Assembly (NCBI GenBank): GCA_019359235.1
Contig: JAHHHT010000035.1
Coordinates: 27,535-91,534 of the forward strand
Source: Oscillatoria princeps RMCB-10
GTDB taxonomy: Bacteria; Cyanobacteriota; Cyanobacteriia; Cyanobacteriales; Oscillatoriaceae
Reading direction: 5' to 3'
Length of the DNA stretch: 64,000 nucleotides
The translations under genes were made by a program, and so were the position numbers. Below are positions 9,762-18,186 of the stretch, one piece after another (the first letter of the stretch is position 1; each line of letters begins with the position of its first letter). Below the pieces are notes generated by a model. It had not been told where the DNA came from, searched no databases, and saw only the letters and a program-made list of their open reading frames with translations.

Positions 9762-10535
9762 ATGCCAACGAAAATTAAGGTTCTCCGAGACACGATTTTC
9801 AAACTGAAGCCGATTCCATCGGAGGAGCTTCCCGTAGCAGAAAAATACGAAATTAAAGCCGGGAAAGAATTTGAACTCCACTCCTACTCCTACGTTCGCA
9901 ATCACATTCGATTTGCGCTCAGCAAGGATTTCTTCAAAGGGCGGAATACTTGGTACGCCTTTGGGAAACACGTGCAGATCGTCACCGACCGGCGCAAACC
10001 CCCTATTTCCTCACCCTCTGGAGCCGGCAGCGTCAAGCTGTCAGTCCCTTACAAGTCCCAACTCGACAACTGGTACAACCCGACAGGCTCTTGCAATGTC
10101 ACGTCCCTGGCCATGTGTTTGGAGTACCTGGGCGCTTCTCGCAAGAGCAGTTCGGGCCAATTTGAGGATGAGCTTTACGAGTACGCCGAAAATCGCGGTC
10201 TGAGCCGGCACGAGCCATTAGATTTGGCCAAGATTGTGGAAGTTTATGGCTGCCGCGATGACTTCAACCCCAATGCTACGATCGAGGAGGCAAAACGGTG
10301 GTTAGCCGGCGGCAATCCCGCAGTTATCCACGGGTACTTCACCTCTTTTGGCCACATTCTCGTCCTGGTCGGTTATGACAGTAACGGCTTTATCGTCCAC
10401 GACCCCTACGGGGAGTGGTTCGCCACCGGCTATCGCACAGACCTCAGCGGTGCCAATCTCCAATACTCTTATGACCTGATCCGCCAGACCTGCATCCCAG
10501 ACGGGGACTTCTGGGTTCACTTTCTCTCGCGGTAA
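9762..10535 (+). CDS. C39-like cysteine peptidase family protein
   Basis: Papain-like fold protein of the C39-2 kind, often hydrolases or peptide-processing enzymes of unknown target. Of 257 residues, the first 90 form a beta-rich (possibly SH3-like) region and the catalytic part runs from about 92 to the end. The candidate catalytic residues are Cys111 in NPTGSCNVTSLAMCL, His198 in SFGHILVLVGYD and Asp214 in FIVHDPYGEW. There is no signal peptide, so it may act in the cytoplasm. It stands alone between long noncoding gaps, with a proteasome-like hydrolase gene 260 bp downstream on the same strand; the two could be functionally linked as proteolysis genes, but this is only positional. It is not part of the broken exporter at the left, since no ATPase domain is attached. 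Confidence 0.8.
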   Translation: MPTKIKVLRDTIFKLKPIPSEELPVAEKYEIKAGKEFELHSYSYVRNHIRFALSKDFFKGRNTWYAFGKHVQIVTDRRKPPISSPSGAGSVKLSVPYKSQLDNWYNPTGSCNVTSLAMCLEYLGASRKSSSGQFEDELYEYAENRGLSRHEPLDLAKIVEVYGCRDDFNPNATIEEAKRWLAGGNPAVIHGYFTSFGHILVLVGYDSNGFIVHDPYGEWFATGYRTDLSGANLQYSYDLIRQTCIPDGDFWVHFLSR

Positions 10536-10795
10536 AAACCAAAAGCAACGCCTAACATCCGGATGATTGCTTTTATATTAATTTCGGGTCGTGCTTTTAT
10601 TTAAGTTTCATCCGGAAGAAATTGATTAGCCGGATATGTCTGCCGGTGGCGCTCGGGTTGGCGCACCCGGCGGACTTTTTCCTTTGAACCGCAGCAGGCG
10701 TCTGGGAAAACCGGCAGCGCCACCGCCGGATTTCAATAGCCAGAGAACCTGATGCGGGCCGGCAGAAATAATAAGATTGATAAAGGTCTTTTCTA

Positions 10796-11575
10796 ATGGC
10801 TGACTTCATGACCTATTGCCTTGGTATCCTTACCCGTTCTGGTTTAGTTATGGCTGCAGACTCGCGCACCAATGCGGGAGTCGATTATATCTCCACCTAC
10901 CAGAAACTGTTTGATTTTTCCAATCCGGGGGAGCGGGTGATCGCGATCTGCACCTCAGGGAACCTGTCGATGACCCAAGCCGCTCTAACCTTGCTGCGCA
11001 AAGACCTCAAGGCTCAGGAGGGCACCAGTCTCCACAGCTTGCCAACCCTGTACGACGTCGCTCGCTATGTCGGGGATAAAATCCGCCACATCCAGGAGCA
11101 AGACAAGTCTTGGCTGAAACAAGACGGCATTAACGCTCAGTGCAGCATACTTTTAGGTGGCCAAATAAAAGGAGAAGAAGCGGGACTGTATCTCGTGTAC
11201 AGCCAGGGAAACTGCATTCACACCACCAAGGAAACGCCATTTCTCCAGATTGGCGAAACCAAATATGGCAAGCCGATTCTAGACCGCACTATCAGCTTTG
11301 AAACCCCCTTGGAAGCGGCGGCGAAATGCGCCCTGCTGTCGATTGACTCGACGATGAAGTCCAACATTTCTGTCGGCCCCCCCATTAACATGGTAATGTA
11401 CGAAACTGACTCCTTTATTATCCGGCACCAGCTGCAACTGCGTCTGGGAGATCCCTATCTGGCCAAGATTCGCAAGTCGTGGGAAGAACACCTGAAAAAG
11501 GCTTTCGATCAAATGCCCAATATCGACTGGCAGCATACTGAGGATTGTAAAGCACCAGACGTCCTCATCGACTGA
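10796..11575 (+). CDS. Anbu-type proteasome-like hydrolase
   Basis: N-terminal nucleophile hydrolase of the bacterial proteasome-related Anbu family, a self-assembling particle distinct from HslV. The family usually begins Met-Thr-Tyr-Cys with Thr as the nucleophile; here MTYCLGILTRSG begins at the ATG 10808, with catalytic partners DSRTNAG (Asp) and Lys in YQKLFDF at the expected spacing. The longer start at 10796 adds MADF and has the better ribosome-site spacing (aaagg nine bases upstream), so either the real start is 10808 or a short propeptide must be removed. Full length is 259 or 255 residues, normal for Anbu. The usual companions (alpha-E, ATP-grasp and transglutaminase genes) are absent from this window. 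Confidence 0.9.
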   Translation: MADFMTYCLGILTRSGLVMAADSRTNAGVDYISTYQKLFDFSNPGERVIAICTSGNLSMTQAALTLLRKDLKAQEGTSLHSLPTLYDVARYVGDKIRHIQEQDKSWLKQDGINAQCSILLGGQIKGEEAGLYLVYSQGNCIHTTKETPFLQIGETKYGKPILDRTISFETPLEAAAKCALLSIDSTMKSNISVGPPINMVMYETDSFIIRHQLQLRLGDPYLAKIRKSWEEHLKKAFDQMPNIDWQHTEDCKAPDVLID

Positions 11576-11887
11576 TTTCACCGGCAGCACCTCTTTTTCG
11601 CACATAGCGCATTTGGCAGCGTCTAGTATAGCAGTAGCCACTTAGGGAACGGACGTAGGACAGGCGTTCCCTCCGACCCTGTACCTTAGGTTAAGACGTA
11701 GGACAGGCGTCTCGCCTGTCCCTATACCTGCTATGAGATGCCTTGTCCATTACTGAGCTGTCTATTGCTATAACTTTTGGATCTGGTGTGTTACGCGAAG
11801 CGTACCGCACCGTCCTTGTGGAAGGCGCGCCGGTACAAACAAACACAACATCCAGAAACCAAGTTCCTGAAAGAACCCAAAATTGCC
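11576..11887. repeat. Dispersed repeat, inverted relative to the left edge
   Basis: This 312 bp gap carries tatagcagtagccacttagg (about 11627-11646), the reverse complement of the 20-mer near 480-499, followed by gtaggacaggcgttccctcc and gtaggacaggcgtctcgcct. It lies between the Anbu gene and the converging membrane protein gene. No gene is seen. Confidence 0.7.
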
Positions 11888-14131
11888 TCACCCCCTAAAA
11901 CCGCGAAGCACCCGAAAAATATCCGAAAAATCATCTGTCCACAGGGGAGCGCCCCCAGTTTTCGGGATTGGCTGCCAGCGCGAGTCACTGGCGAGGGTGC
12001 CAAAATCCCCCTGCTGGCGGGCGAGCAGCACCCAGAGAGAGGGAGATTTCCCCTTTTCCCTCTCGGCGGGAGAAATCTCCCGCTGCAACTGCCGCAGTGC
12101 TGACAGCCCTAAATGACGCGCTAAAGCGCCCAAGACAGGCTCTAGATTAATAGATCGGTTGCTAATATGAATTGCAACTAAACCCTGTTGGTTTAACTTC
12201 CTGAAATAAAGCTGTAGGGCTTCCTGCGTCACCAGATGTGCGGGAATTGAATCAGAACTAAAAACATCCACAACAATTAAGTCATAAAAATTGTCTTTTC
12301 TCTCCGCCAGTCGCAAACGAGCGTCCCCTAAGACAACCGACAAAGGCGCTTTTGAGTCTTGCAGGAATGTGAAATAATTGGGGTTGCGAGCCAGCTTCTC
12401 CACCGCCGGATCTATCTCGTAAAATGTCCACTCTTGACCCGGCGTTGAGTAGGCGGCAAGGCTTCCGACTCCCAGCCCCAGCACGGCAATTTTAGACAGG
12501 CGTCCGGTGTGATTAAAATACTGGAAGACTTGGCCAGCAGGCCCGGTGGGATGGTAGTAGGTGAGGGGTTCGCGCCGGCGCTGCGGGTCAAAGCTTTGTC
12601 TTCCCTGGACAGTAGTGCCGTGCAGCAGAGTGTGCGCCTCTCTGGCCCTGTCACGCACAACCTGGTAACTTCCAAAAAAACTGCGCTCAGTTTTCATTAC
12701 GCCGCTATGGCTTTCTAGAGAAAACTGGCTGAGCAGGAAAACCAAAGCTGTGGCTGTAACAAGGTATTTAGCCCGCAGTTTAAAACCCAAATATATAACA
12801 AAAACCAGGAGCAAAGCAATCCCATTGCCACTCAAGCTTTCAGTCAAGGATGCTGGCTGGAAACCAAACAGCAGAACCCCGAATAAAATAACCAAACTGG
12901 TGCGCTGGGCGGAAGCGAGCTGCGCCGGCGCACCGGCGCTTGCGGAGAAAGCTTGCAGCAGCAGCATACCGACCGACAGGAGCAGGGGGTACTCCAGCAC
13001 AGAGCGAAAGAGCAGGGGAGCGGCGATAGCATTGAACAGTCCGCCGAGGACACCGCCGAAAGCAACCCACAGGTAAAAACTGGTGAGGTGGTGGCTGCTA
13101 GGCCGGCTCCTTTGCAATTCCCCGTGAAAAGCGCAGCCGGCGGCAAACAATCCGAGCAGGTGCCAGGGAAGCACAAGCCAAACCGGCTGCATCACTTTCA
13201 GCAAAAATAAAACAATCAGTGAGGCGAACAAGAAAGGTGAAAGCACCACCACCGTCTTGTGAGGCAAGAGCGGTTGGCGGGCGAACGTCACAATGAATGT
13301 CAGCAGGTAAACGGCCAAAGGAACAGCCCACAGCAGCGGCACAGCTGCAATATCTGCTGTCAGATAGGCGGTGACTCCTTGAAGTAAACTGGACGGAATA
13401 AACGACAGCAACACCCACTGAGATCGCCCTGCGGCAAATGGGAAAACAGATGTAACGAATGCAGGTCCGGTGTTTTCTCGCTCTGCCTGGGTTGCCGGTA
13501 GAGAGGCGACTCGGCGCTCTACATCCGGCACCGAGTTTTGAGGCGAACGCCACCGGCACACCGCACAGCCAAGCGCCAGCAAAACCAGCAATCCGTAACC
13601 TTCAGCCCACAGCCAACTTTGGCGGGTTAGGGAAAAATTCGGCTCAATGAGGGTGGGATAGCTGAGCAGCCCTAACAGGCTGCCCAAGTTACTGGCACTA
13701 TAAAGAAAATAGGGGTCTTGACTGCTGGGGTGTCCCGTGCCGGCAAACCACTTCTGCACCAGAGGAGCCGTGGTAGAAACAACAAAAAAGGGCAAGCCGG
13801 CGGAAACCAGCAGCAGCGCTAGCAACCCAGGGATGGGACTGCCATCCTGAGGGGGAACCCAACTCTTAGACACTGCTACCGGCAAACAGGCGACCGGCAG
13901 CAGGAGTAAAATACTGTGAGTGACCGCTTGCCGGCGAGCGCCCCACCAAGCCGTTGTGAGGTGCCCGTAGCCATAACCGAGCAATAAAATGGCTTGAAAA
14001 AAGAACAGGCAAGTGTTCCATACGGATGGGGAGCCGCCCAAGAGCGGTAGAATCATCTTGGCAACCATCAACTGCGCCCAGAAAAGCAGGAAGGCGCTGA
14101 CAAAAAGAGTCAAGGAGAAAAGAATTAGCAC
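11888..14131 (-). CDS. Fused membrane/spermidine-synthase-like protein (copy B)
   Basis: Integral membrane protein whose N-terminal half has about ten hydrophobic segments and whose C-terminal third is a spermidine-synthase-like Rossmann domain. The methyltransferase-like motif VAVLGLGVGSLAAYS and the following FYEIDPAVEKLA are clear near residues 545-580, as is DLIVVDVFSSDSIPAHL. Such fusions are common in bacteria but their substrate is not established. The start is GTG at 14131 with aggag ten bases upstream. It is 747 residues long and is the downstream member of a tandem pair with 37 bp between. The C-terminal 80 residues match copy A at all but about seven positions, much more closely than the middle does. 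Confidence 0.85.
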   Translation of the reverse strand: MLILFSLTLFVSAFLLFWAQLMVAKMILPLLGGSPSVWNTCLFFFQAILLLGYGYGHLTTAWWGARRQAVTHSILLLLPVACLPVAVSKSWVPPQDGSPIPGLLALLLVSAGLPFFVVSTTAPLVQKWFAGTGHPSSQDPYFLYSASNLGSLLGLLSYPTLIEPNFSLTRQSWLWAEGYGLLVLLALGCAVCRWRSPQNSVPDVERRVASLPATQAERENTGPAFVTSVFPFAAGRSQWVLLSFIPSSLLQGVTAYLTADIAAVPLLWAVPLAVYLLTFIVTFARQPLLPHKTVVVLSPFLFASLIVLFLLKVMQPVWLVLPWHLLGLFAAGCAFHGELQRSRPSSHHLTSFYLWVAFGGVLGGLFNAIAAPLLFRSVLEYPLLLSVGMLLLQAFSASAGAPAQLASAQRTSLVILFGVLLFGFQPASLTESLSGNGIALLLVFVIYLGFKLRAKYLVTATALVFLLSQFSLESHSGVMKTERSFFGSYQVVRDRAREAHTLLHGTTVQGRQSFDPQRRREPLTYYHPTGPAGQVFQYFNHTGRLSKIAVLGLGVGSLAAYSTPGQEWTFYEIDPAVEKLARNPNYFTFLQDSKAPLSVVLGDARLRLAERKDNFYDLIVVDVFSSDSIPAHLVTQEALQLYFRKLNQQGLVAIHISNRSINLEPVLGALARHLGLSALRQLQREISPAEREKGKSPSLWVLLARQQGDFGTLASDSRWQPIPKTGGAPLWTDDFSDIFRVLRGFRG

Positions 14132-14168
14132 CGGCGCTGGCTCCTAGAAAACTTGCTGGCTGTGGCGC

Positions 14169-16502
14169 TTAACCCCTAAAACCGCGAAACACTCGAAAGA
14201 TATCCGAAAAATCATCCGCCCACAGGGGAGCCCCCCCAGTTGCGGGGACCGGCTGCCAGCGCGAGTCACTGGCGAGGTTGCCAAAATCCCCCTGCTGGCG
14301 GGCGAGCAGCACCCAGTGAGAGGGAGATTTCCCCTTTTCCCTCTCGGCGGGAGAAATCTCCCGCTGCAACTGTCGCAGTGCTGACAGCCCTAAATGACGC
14401 GCTAAACCGCCCAAGACAGGCTCTAGATTAATGTAGCGGTTGGAGATATTAATCGCCAGTAAACCCTGTTCGGTCAACTTGCTGAAATACAGCTGGATGG
14501 CTTCCCGCGTTACCAGGTGGACTGGAATAGAATCCGAGCTAAACGCATCCATGACCAGCAAGTCATAGTAACTGTCCGGCACCGACGCCAGTCGCAGGCG
14601 AGCGTCCCCTAATACCACAGAAAAAGGCGCTTTTGAGTCTTGCAGGAAGGTGAAATAATTGGCGTTGCGAGCCAGCTTTTCCACCGCCGGATCTATCTCG
14701 TAAAATGTCCACTCTTGCCCCGGTGCTGAGTAGGCTGCCAGCGTCCCAATTCCCAGCCCCAGCACGGCAACGCGAGACAGGCGCTGGCTGGCATTCAAAG
14801 ACTGGAATACTTGCCCGATAGGGCCAGTGCGGTAAAAATATGTCAGGGGTTCGCGCCGGCGCTGCGGGTCGAGACTTTGCTTTCCGTGCAGGGTTGTGCC
14901 GTGCAAGAGACTGCGGTATTCTCCGCGCCGGTCAGTCACAACCCGGTTCACCCCAAAAAAACTGCGGTCGATGTGGAGGACTCCCCCCATGTTTCCCAGA
15001 GCAAACTGGCTCAGCATAACAATTAAGATCGAGCCGGTGACAAGCCGCCCCAGCCCTAGGGAAAAAGCGTAAAACATGGCAGCCAGCAGGCTAAATGCCA
15101 CCAGATTGCCCAACAGGTTGTCCGTGAAGCCTTTGGGATCGAACCCAACGATGAGAGCGCCGAATAATAACCCTAAGCTCACCCGTCTGGTCGTCCGCAA
15201 TTTCAAGTTAAAAAATGAAAATTTCTCCCAGTTGCCTTTTTCCGCCAATTCACTCGCTCGGTGGGGTTGACTTTTGGCTTGTTCAGAGGTATACTCTCCC
15301 GCAAGCAAGATGCTGAGTGACATGACGAGAGGGTACTCCAGAACAGAGGGAAACAGCAAGGGGGCTGCGAGCGCATTAAACCAGCCCCCGAGGACACCGC
15401 CGAAAGCAACCCACAGGTAAAAACTGGTGAGGTGCTGGCTGCTAGGCCGGCTCTTTTGCAATTCCCCGTGAAAAACGCAGCCGGCGACAAAGAAGCCCGC
15501 TAAATGCAAGGGAAGCAACAGCCACACCGGCTGCATCACCTTCAGCAAAGATAAAATAATCAGTGGCGTCAGTAATAAAGGCAGCAGCGCCACCAAAGTC
15601 TTGTGGGGCAAGAGCGGTTTGCTGGCAAAGGTCAAAATGAACGTCAGCAGATAAATCGCCAGAGGAACAGCCCACAGCAGCGGCAGAGAAGCAATATCTG
15701 TTGTAATATAAGTGGTGACTCCTAAAAGCAAGCTGGACGGAATAAACGACAGCAACACCCACCGAGATCGCTGTGCAGCAGATGGGGGAGCAGCTGTAGC
15801 GGATGTAGAGCCGGTTTCTTCTCCATCTGTTTGTGTCAAAGGTAGAGACGCGACATGTTGCGTTTGTTTATCCGCTACATCACGCACTGTTTGCACCGGC
15901 ACGGCGTTTTGAGGCGAACGCCACAGGCACGCGGCGCACCCGAGCGTCAGAAAAATCAGCAATCCGTAACCGGCAGCCCACAGCCAACTCTGCTGCGTTA
16001 GGGAAAAATTCGGCTCAATGAGGATGGGGTAGCTGAGCAGTCCTAACATGCTGCCAAGGTTGCTGGCAATATAGAGGAAATAGGGGTCTTGACTGCTGGG
16101 GTGTCCCGTGCCGGCAAACCACTTCTGCACCAGAGGAGCACTGGTAGAAACCACAAAAAACGGGATGCCGGTGGAAACCAGCAACAGCGCTAGCAACCAG
16201 GGAATAGGATTGGCATTTGCAGGGGGAATCCAACCCTTAGGAACGGCAACCGGCAAAAAAGCGACCGGCACCAGGAGGAGAAAGCTGTGAATCACCGCTT
16301 GCCGGCGCGTTTCCCACCACCTTGTTGTGAGGTGCCCGTATGCGTAACCGAGCAATAAAGTGCCTTGAAAAAAGAACTGGCAGGTGTTCCAAACAGCGGG
16401 AGATCCGCCCAAGAGCGGTAGAATCATCTTGGCGACCATCAGCTGCACCCAAAACAGCAGGAAAGCGCTCATAAAAAGCGTCACAGAGAAAAGAACCAGC
16501 AA
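14169..16502 (-). CDS. Fused membrane/spermidine-synthase-like protein (copy A)
   Basis: Paralogue of the next gene downstream, 777 residues, same orientation. It starts at a TTG (16502) with aggag upstream; the parallel GTG of copy B is at the same point of the alignment, so both use weak starts. The N-terminal half is strongly hydrophobic (LILPLLGGSPAVWNTC-like region conserved), with an insert around residues 405-430 (EYTSEQAKSQPHRASELAEK) absent from copy B. The spermidine-synthase-like part has VAVLGLGIGTLAAYS, FYEIDPAVEKLA and DLLVMDAFSSDSIPVHL. An aminopropyl-transfer or S-adenosyl-type ligand fits the fold, but no substrate can be named. The pair clearly arose by tandem duplication. 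Confidence 0.85.
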   Translation of the reverse strand: MLVLFSVTLFMSAFLLFWVQLMVAKMILPLLGGSPAVWNTCQFFFQGTLLLGYAYGHLTTRWWETRRQAVIHSFLLLVPVAFLPVAVPKGWIPPANANPIPWLLALLLVSTGIPFFVVSTSAPLVQKWFAGTGHPSSQDPYFLYIASNLGSMLGLLSYPILIEPNFSLTQQSWLWAAGYGLLIFLTLGCAACLWRSPQNAVPVQTVRDVADKQTQHVASLPLTQTDGEETGSTSATAAPPSAAQRSRWVLLSFIPSSLLLGVTTYITTDIASLPLLWAVPLAIYLLTFILTFASKPLLPHKTLVALLPLLLTPLIILSLLKVMQPVWLLLPLHLAGFFVAGCVFHGELQKSRPSSQHLTSFYLWVAFGGVLGGWFNALAAPLLFPSVLEYPLVMSLSILLAGEYTSEQAKSQPHRASELAEKGNWEKFSFFNLKLRTTRRVSLGLLFGALIVGFDPKGFTDNLLGNLVAFSLLAAMFYAFSLGLGRLVTGSILIVMLSQFALGNMGGVLHIDRSFFGVNRVVTDRRGEYRSLLHGTTLHGKQSLDPQRRREPLTYFYRTGPIGQVFQSLNASQRLSRVAVLGLGIGTLAAYSAPGQEWTFYEIDPAVEKLARNANYFTFLQDSKAPFSVVLGDARLRLASVPDSYYDLLVMDAFSSDSIPVHLVTREAIQLYFSKLTEQGLLAINISNRYINLEPVLGGLARHLGLSALRQLQREISPAEREKGKSPSHWVLLARQQGDFGNLASDSRWQPVPATGGAPLWADDFSDIFRVFRGFRG

Positions 16503-16752
16503 CGGCGTTAGCTCCTGGGGAAGTAACTAGCTGATTGAAATTATCGCTCAGATGAAGAAGGGGCAGCCAGCAGAGCCGCAGAAACTCGCACCGGTGCCGG
16601 CGGGCACTTCGAGGCGAGACGCCTGTAGGAAGATAACAAACGATAGTTCAGGCTGTCCCTCTTTCGCTAACAAAAAAGTCAGACAATCGACTGGCAGAAA
16701 TTCCCTTTCCCCTTCTGCGAGCTCTGCGCCTGAAGCAATTCAAATCATCCCC

Positions 16753-17847
16753 CTACATCATCCCCCGCAACACCTGCCGAATCAAATGCGCCGGCACTTG
16801 ATCCGTCACCGTCGCCGCACCAATGTGAGCCGGCAGCACAAACCGCACCTTCCCCCCCTTCACCTTCTTATCCGTTTGCAAACTCTCGGCAATCTCGTCA
16901 ACATCCAGCCCCGCCGGCAACTTCACCGGCAGTCCCGCCTTTTTAATCAGCGCCAGCTGCCGGCGGTCGCACTCTTTGTCCCACATTTCCAGCGCCACCG
17001 CCAGCTGGCCCGCCACCACCATGCCAATCGCCACCGCCTCGCCGTGAATCACCGACTTGTAGCCGGTTAAACTTTCCACCGCATGACCGATCGTGTGACC
17101 GTAGTTGAGAATCGCCCTCAGATCGGATTCTTTTTCATCTTGCATTACCACATCAGCCTTACTTTGGCAAGACCAGCTGAGAATTTCTTGCAAAACACCG
17201 GCATCGAGATATCGCAACTCGTCAAGGCGCTTGCACTCCTCGAGCACCTCAAACAGCGGCTGATTCCAAATGACGCCGTACTTGATCACCTCCGCCATGC
17301 CGGCTTTGAACTCCCTTGCCGGCAGCGTTTGCAGCACCTGCGGGTCAATGAGCACCAAGCTCGGCTGGTAAAACGCGCCGATTAAATTCTTGCCCTTGGG
17401 GTGGTTGACGCCGGTTTTGCCGCCTATCGAAGCGTCCACCATCGCCAGCAGTGTGGTTGGCACCTGCACGAAGTGAATCCCGCGCAGCCAAGTCGCAGCC
17501 GCAAAGCCGGTCATGTCCCCAATCACGCCCCCCCCCAGCGCCACCATCGTTGACGAGCGTTCCAGGCGGCTTTCCAGAGCGGCGCTGTAGATTTTTTGGA
17601 CAGATTCCAGAGTTTTGTACTGCTCGCCGTCGGGGAGGATGCAGCGCTCGACAGCAAACCCAGCTGACTCCATAGAAGCAACAGCCCCCTGTCCGTAATG
17701 CCCAAACACCACCGGGCTAGAAACCAGCAAAACCTTCTTTCCCAGATTCAGCGGCTGCATCTGTGCGCCCAGCGCATTGAGCCCGCCGGCGGCGATCGCA
17801 ATGTCATAGGACTGCTGCGGTAGATTAACGCGGATGACAGAAGTCAT
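16753..17847 (-). CDS. aroB: 3-dehydroquinate synthase
   Basis: Second enzyme of the shikimate pathway, turning DAHP into 3-dehydroquinate with NAD and a divalent metal; cytoplasmic. The start chosen is ATG 17847 (MTSVIRVNL); a TTG six bases earlier would add two residues. The 364 residues show the NAD loop [15 protein letters not shown] (about 105), [20 protein letters not shown], the metal ligand Glu in AEVIKYG, and His in [10 protein letters not shown] plus HGEAVAIGM, so all the key residues are present. Length is normal. It is divergent from petL with about 90 bp between the starts, a gap that holds both promoters. Nothing unusual was noted. Confidence 0.97.
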   Translation of the reverse strand: MTSVIRVNLPQQSYDIAIAAGGLNALGAQMQPLNLGKKVLLVSSPVVFGHYGQGAVASMESAGFAVERCILPDGEQYKTLESVQKIYSAALESRLERSSTMVALGGGVIGDMTGFAAATWLRGIHFVQVPTTLLAMVDASIGGKTGVNHPKGKNLIGAFYQPSLVLIDPQVLQTLPAREFKAGMAEVIKYGVIWNQPLFEVLEECKRLDELRYLDAGVLQEILSWSCQSKADVVMQDEKESDLRAILNYGHTIGHAVESLTGYKSVIHGEAVAIGMVVAGQLAVALEMWDKECDRRQLALIKKAGLPVKLPAGLDVDEIAESLQTDKKVKGGKVRFVLPAHIGAATVTDQVPAHLIRQVLRGMM

Positions 17848-17938
17848 GGCCAAGACCCAATCAACAAGAGGTTGCGGGCTGTATTGTATCGCACCCCATG
17901 TTTCAATAATTGTAATCGCTTTTTATGGAGAAATGTAA

Positions 17939-18040
17939 ATGACCGCATCTGGAATCGTCACTTACGCCGTGCTTGTCGGTGGTGCCTTTGTCCTCGCAGC
18001 GGGGCTGATGTTTGGCTTTCGCGCCATCAAGCTGATCTGA
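17939..18040 (+). CDS. petL: Cytochrome b6-f complex subunit PetL
   Basis: A 33-residue single-span membrane protein, too short for most gene calling. One hydrophobic helix (about residues 6-24: IVTYAVLVGGAFVLAAGLM) is followed by the basic end GFRAIKLI, matching the length and the xRxIKLI tail of the cyanobacterial b6f small subunit PetL, which stabilises the dimeric complex in the thylakoid membrane. A ribosome site (atggag) lies seven bases before the ATG, and no other reading frame competes. PetG, PetM and PetN are the main alternatives, but the tail fits PetL better. It lies divergent from aroB and is followed by a repeat hairpin. Confidence 0.8.
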   Translation: MTASGIVTYAVLVGGAFVLAAGLMFGFRAIKLI

Positions 18041-18048
18041 GCAGCAGG

Positions 18049-18186
18049 GTGCGTTCCGCCGGCTCGCTCCCCCCACAGAGGGAATAATGGCTGGCGCGGA
18101 ACGCACCCCACCTTCCCAGTTGGGTGCGTTCCGCCGGCAATTGCCCCCTTTGTGGGGGAATTGATCGCCCGGAACGCACCGCACCC
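18049..18186. terminator. Repeat hairpins between convergent genes
   Basis: Two inverted pairs of the family agggtgcgttccgccgg / ggaacgcacccc lie between petL and the converging radical SAM gene. Arms occur at 18050-18066, 18096-18110, 18121-18138 and 18172-18184. The same family forms the hairpin at 3814-3844. Terminator function is inferred from position. Confidence 0.55.
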
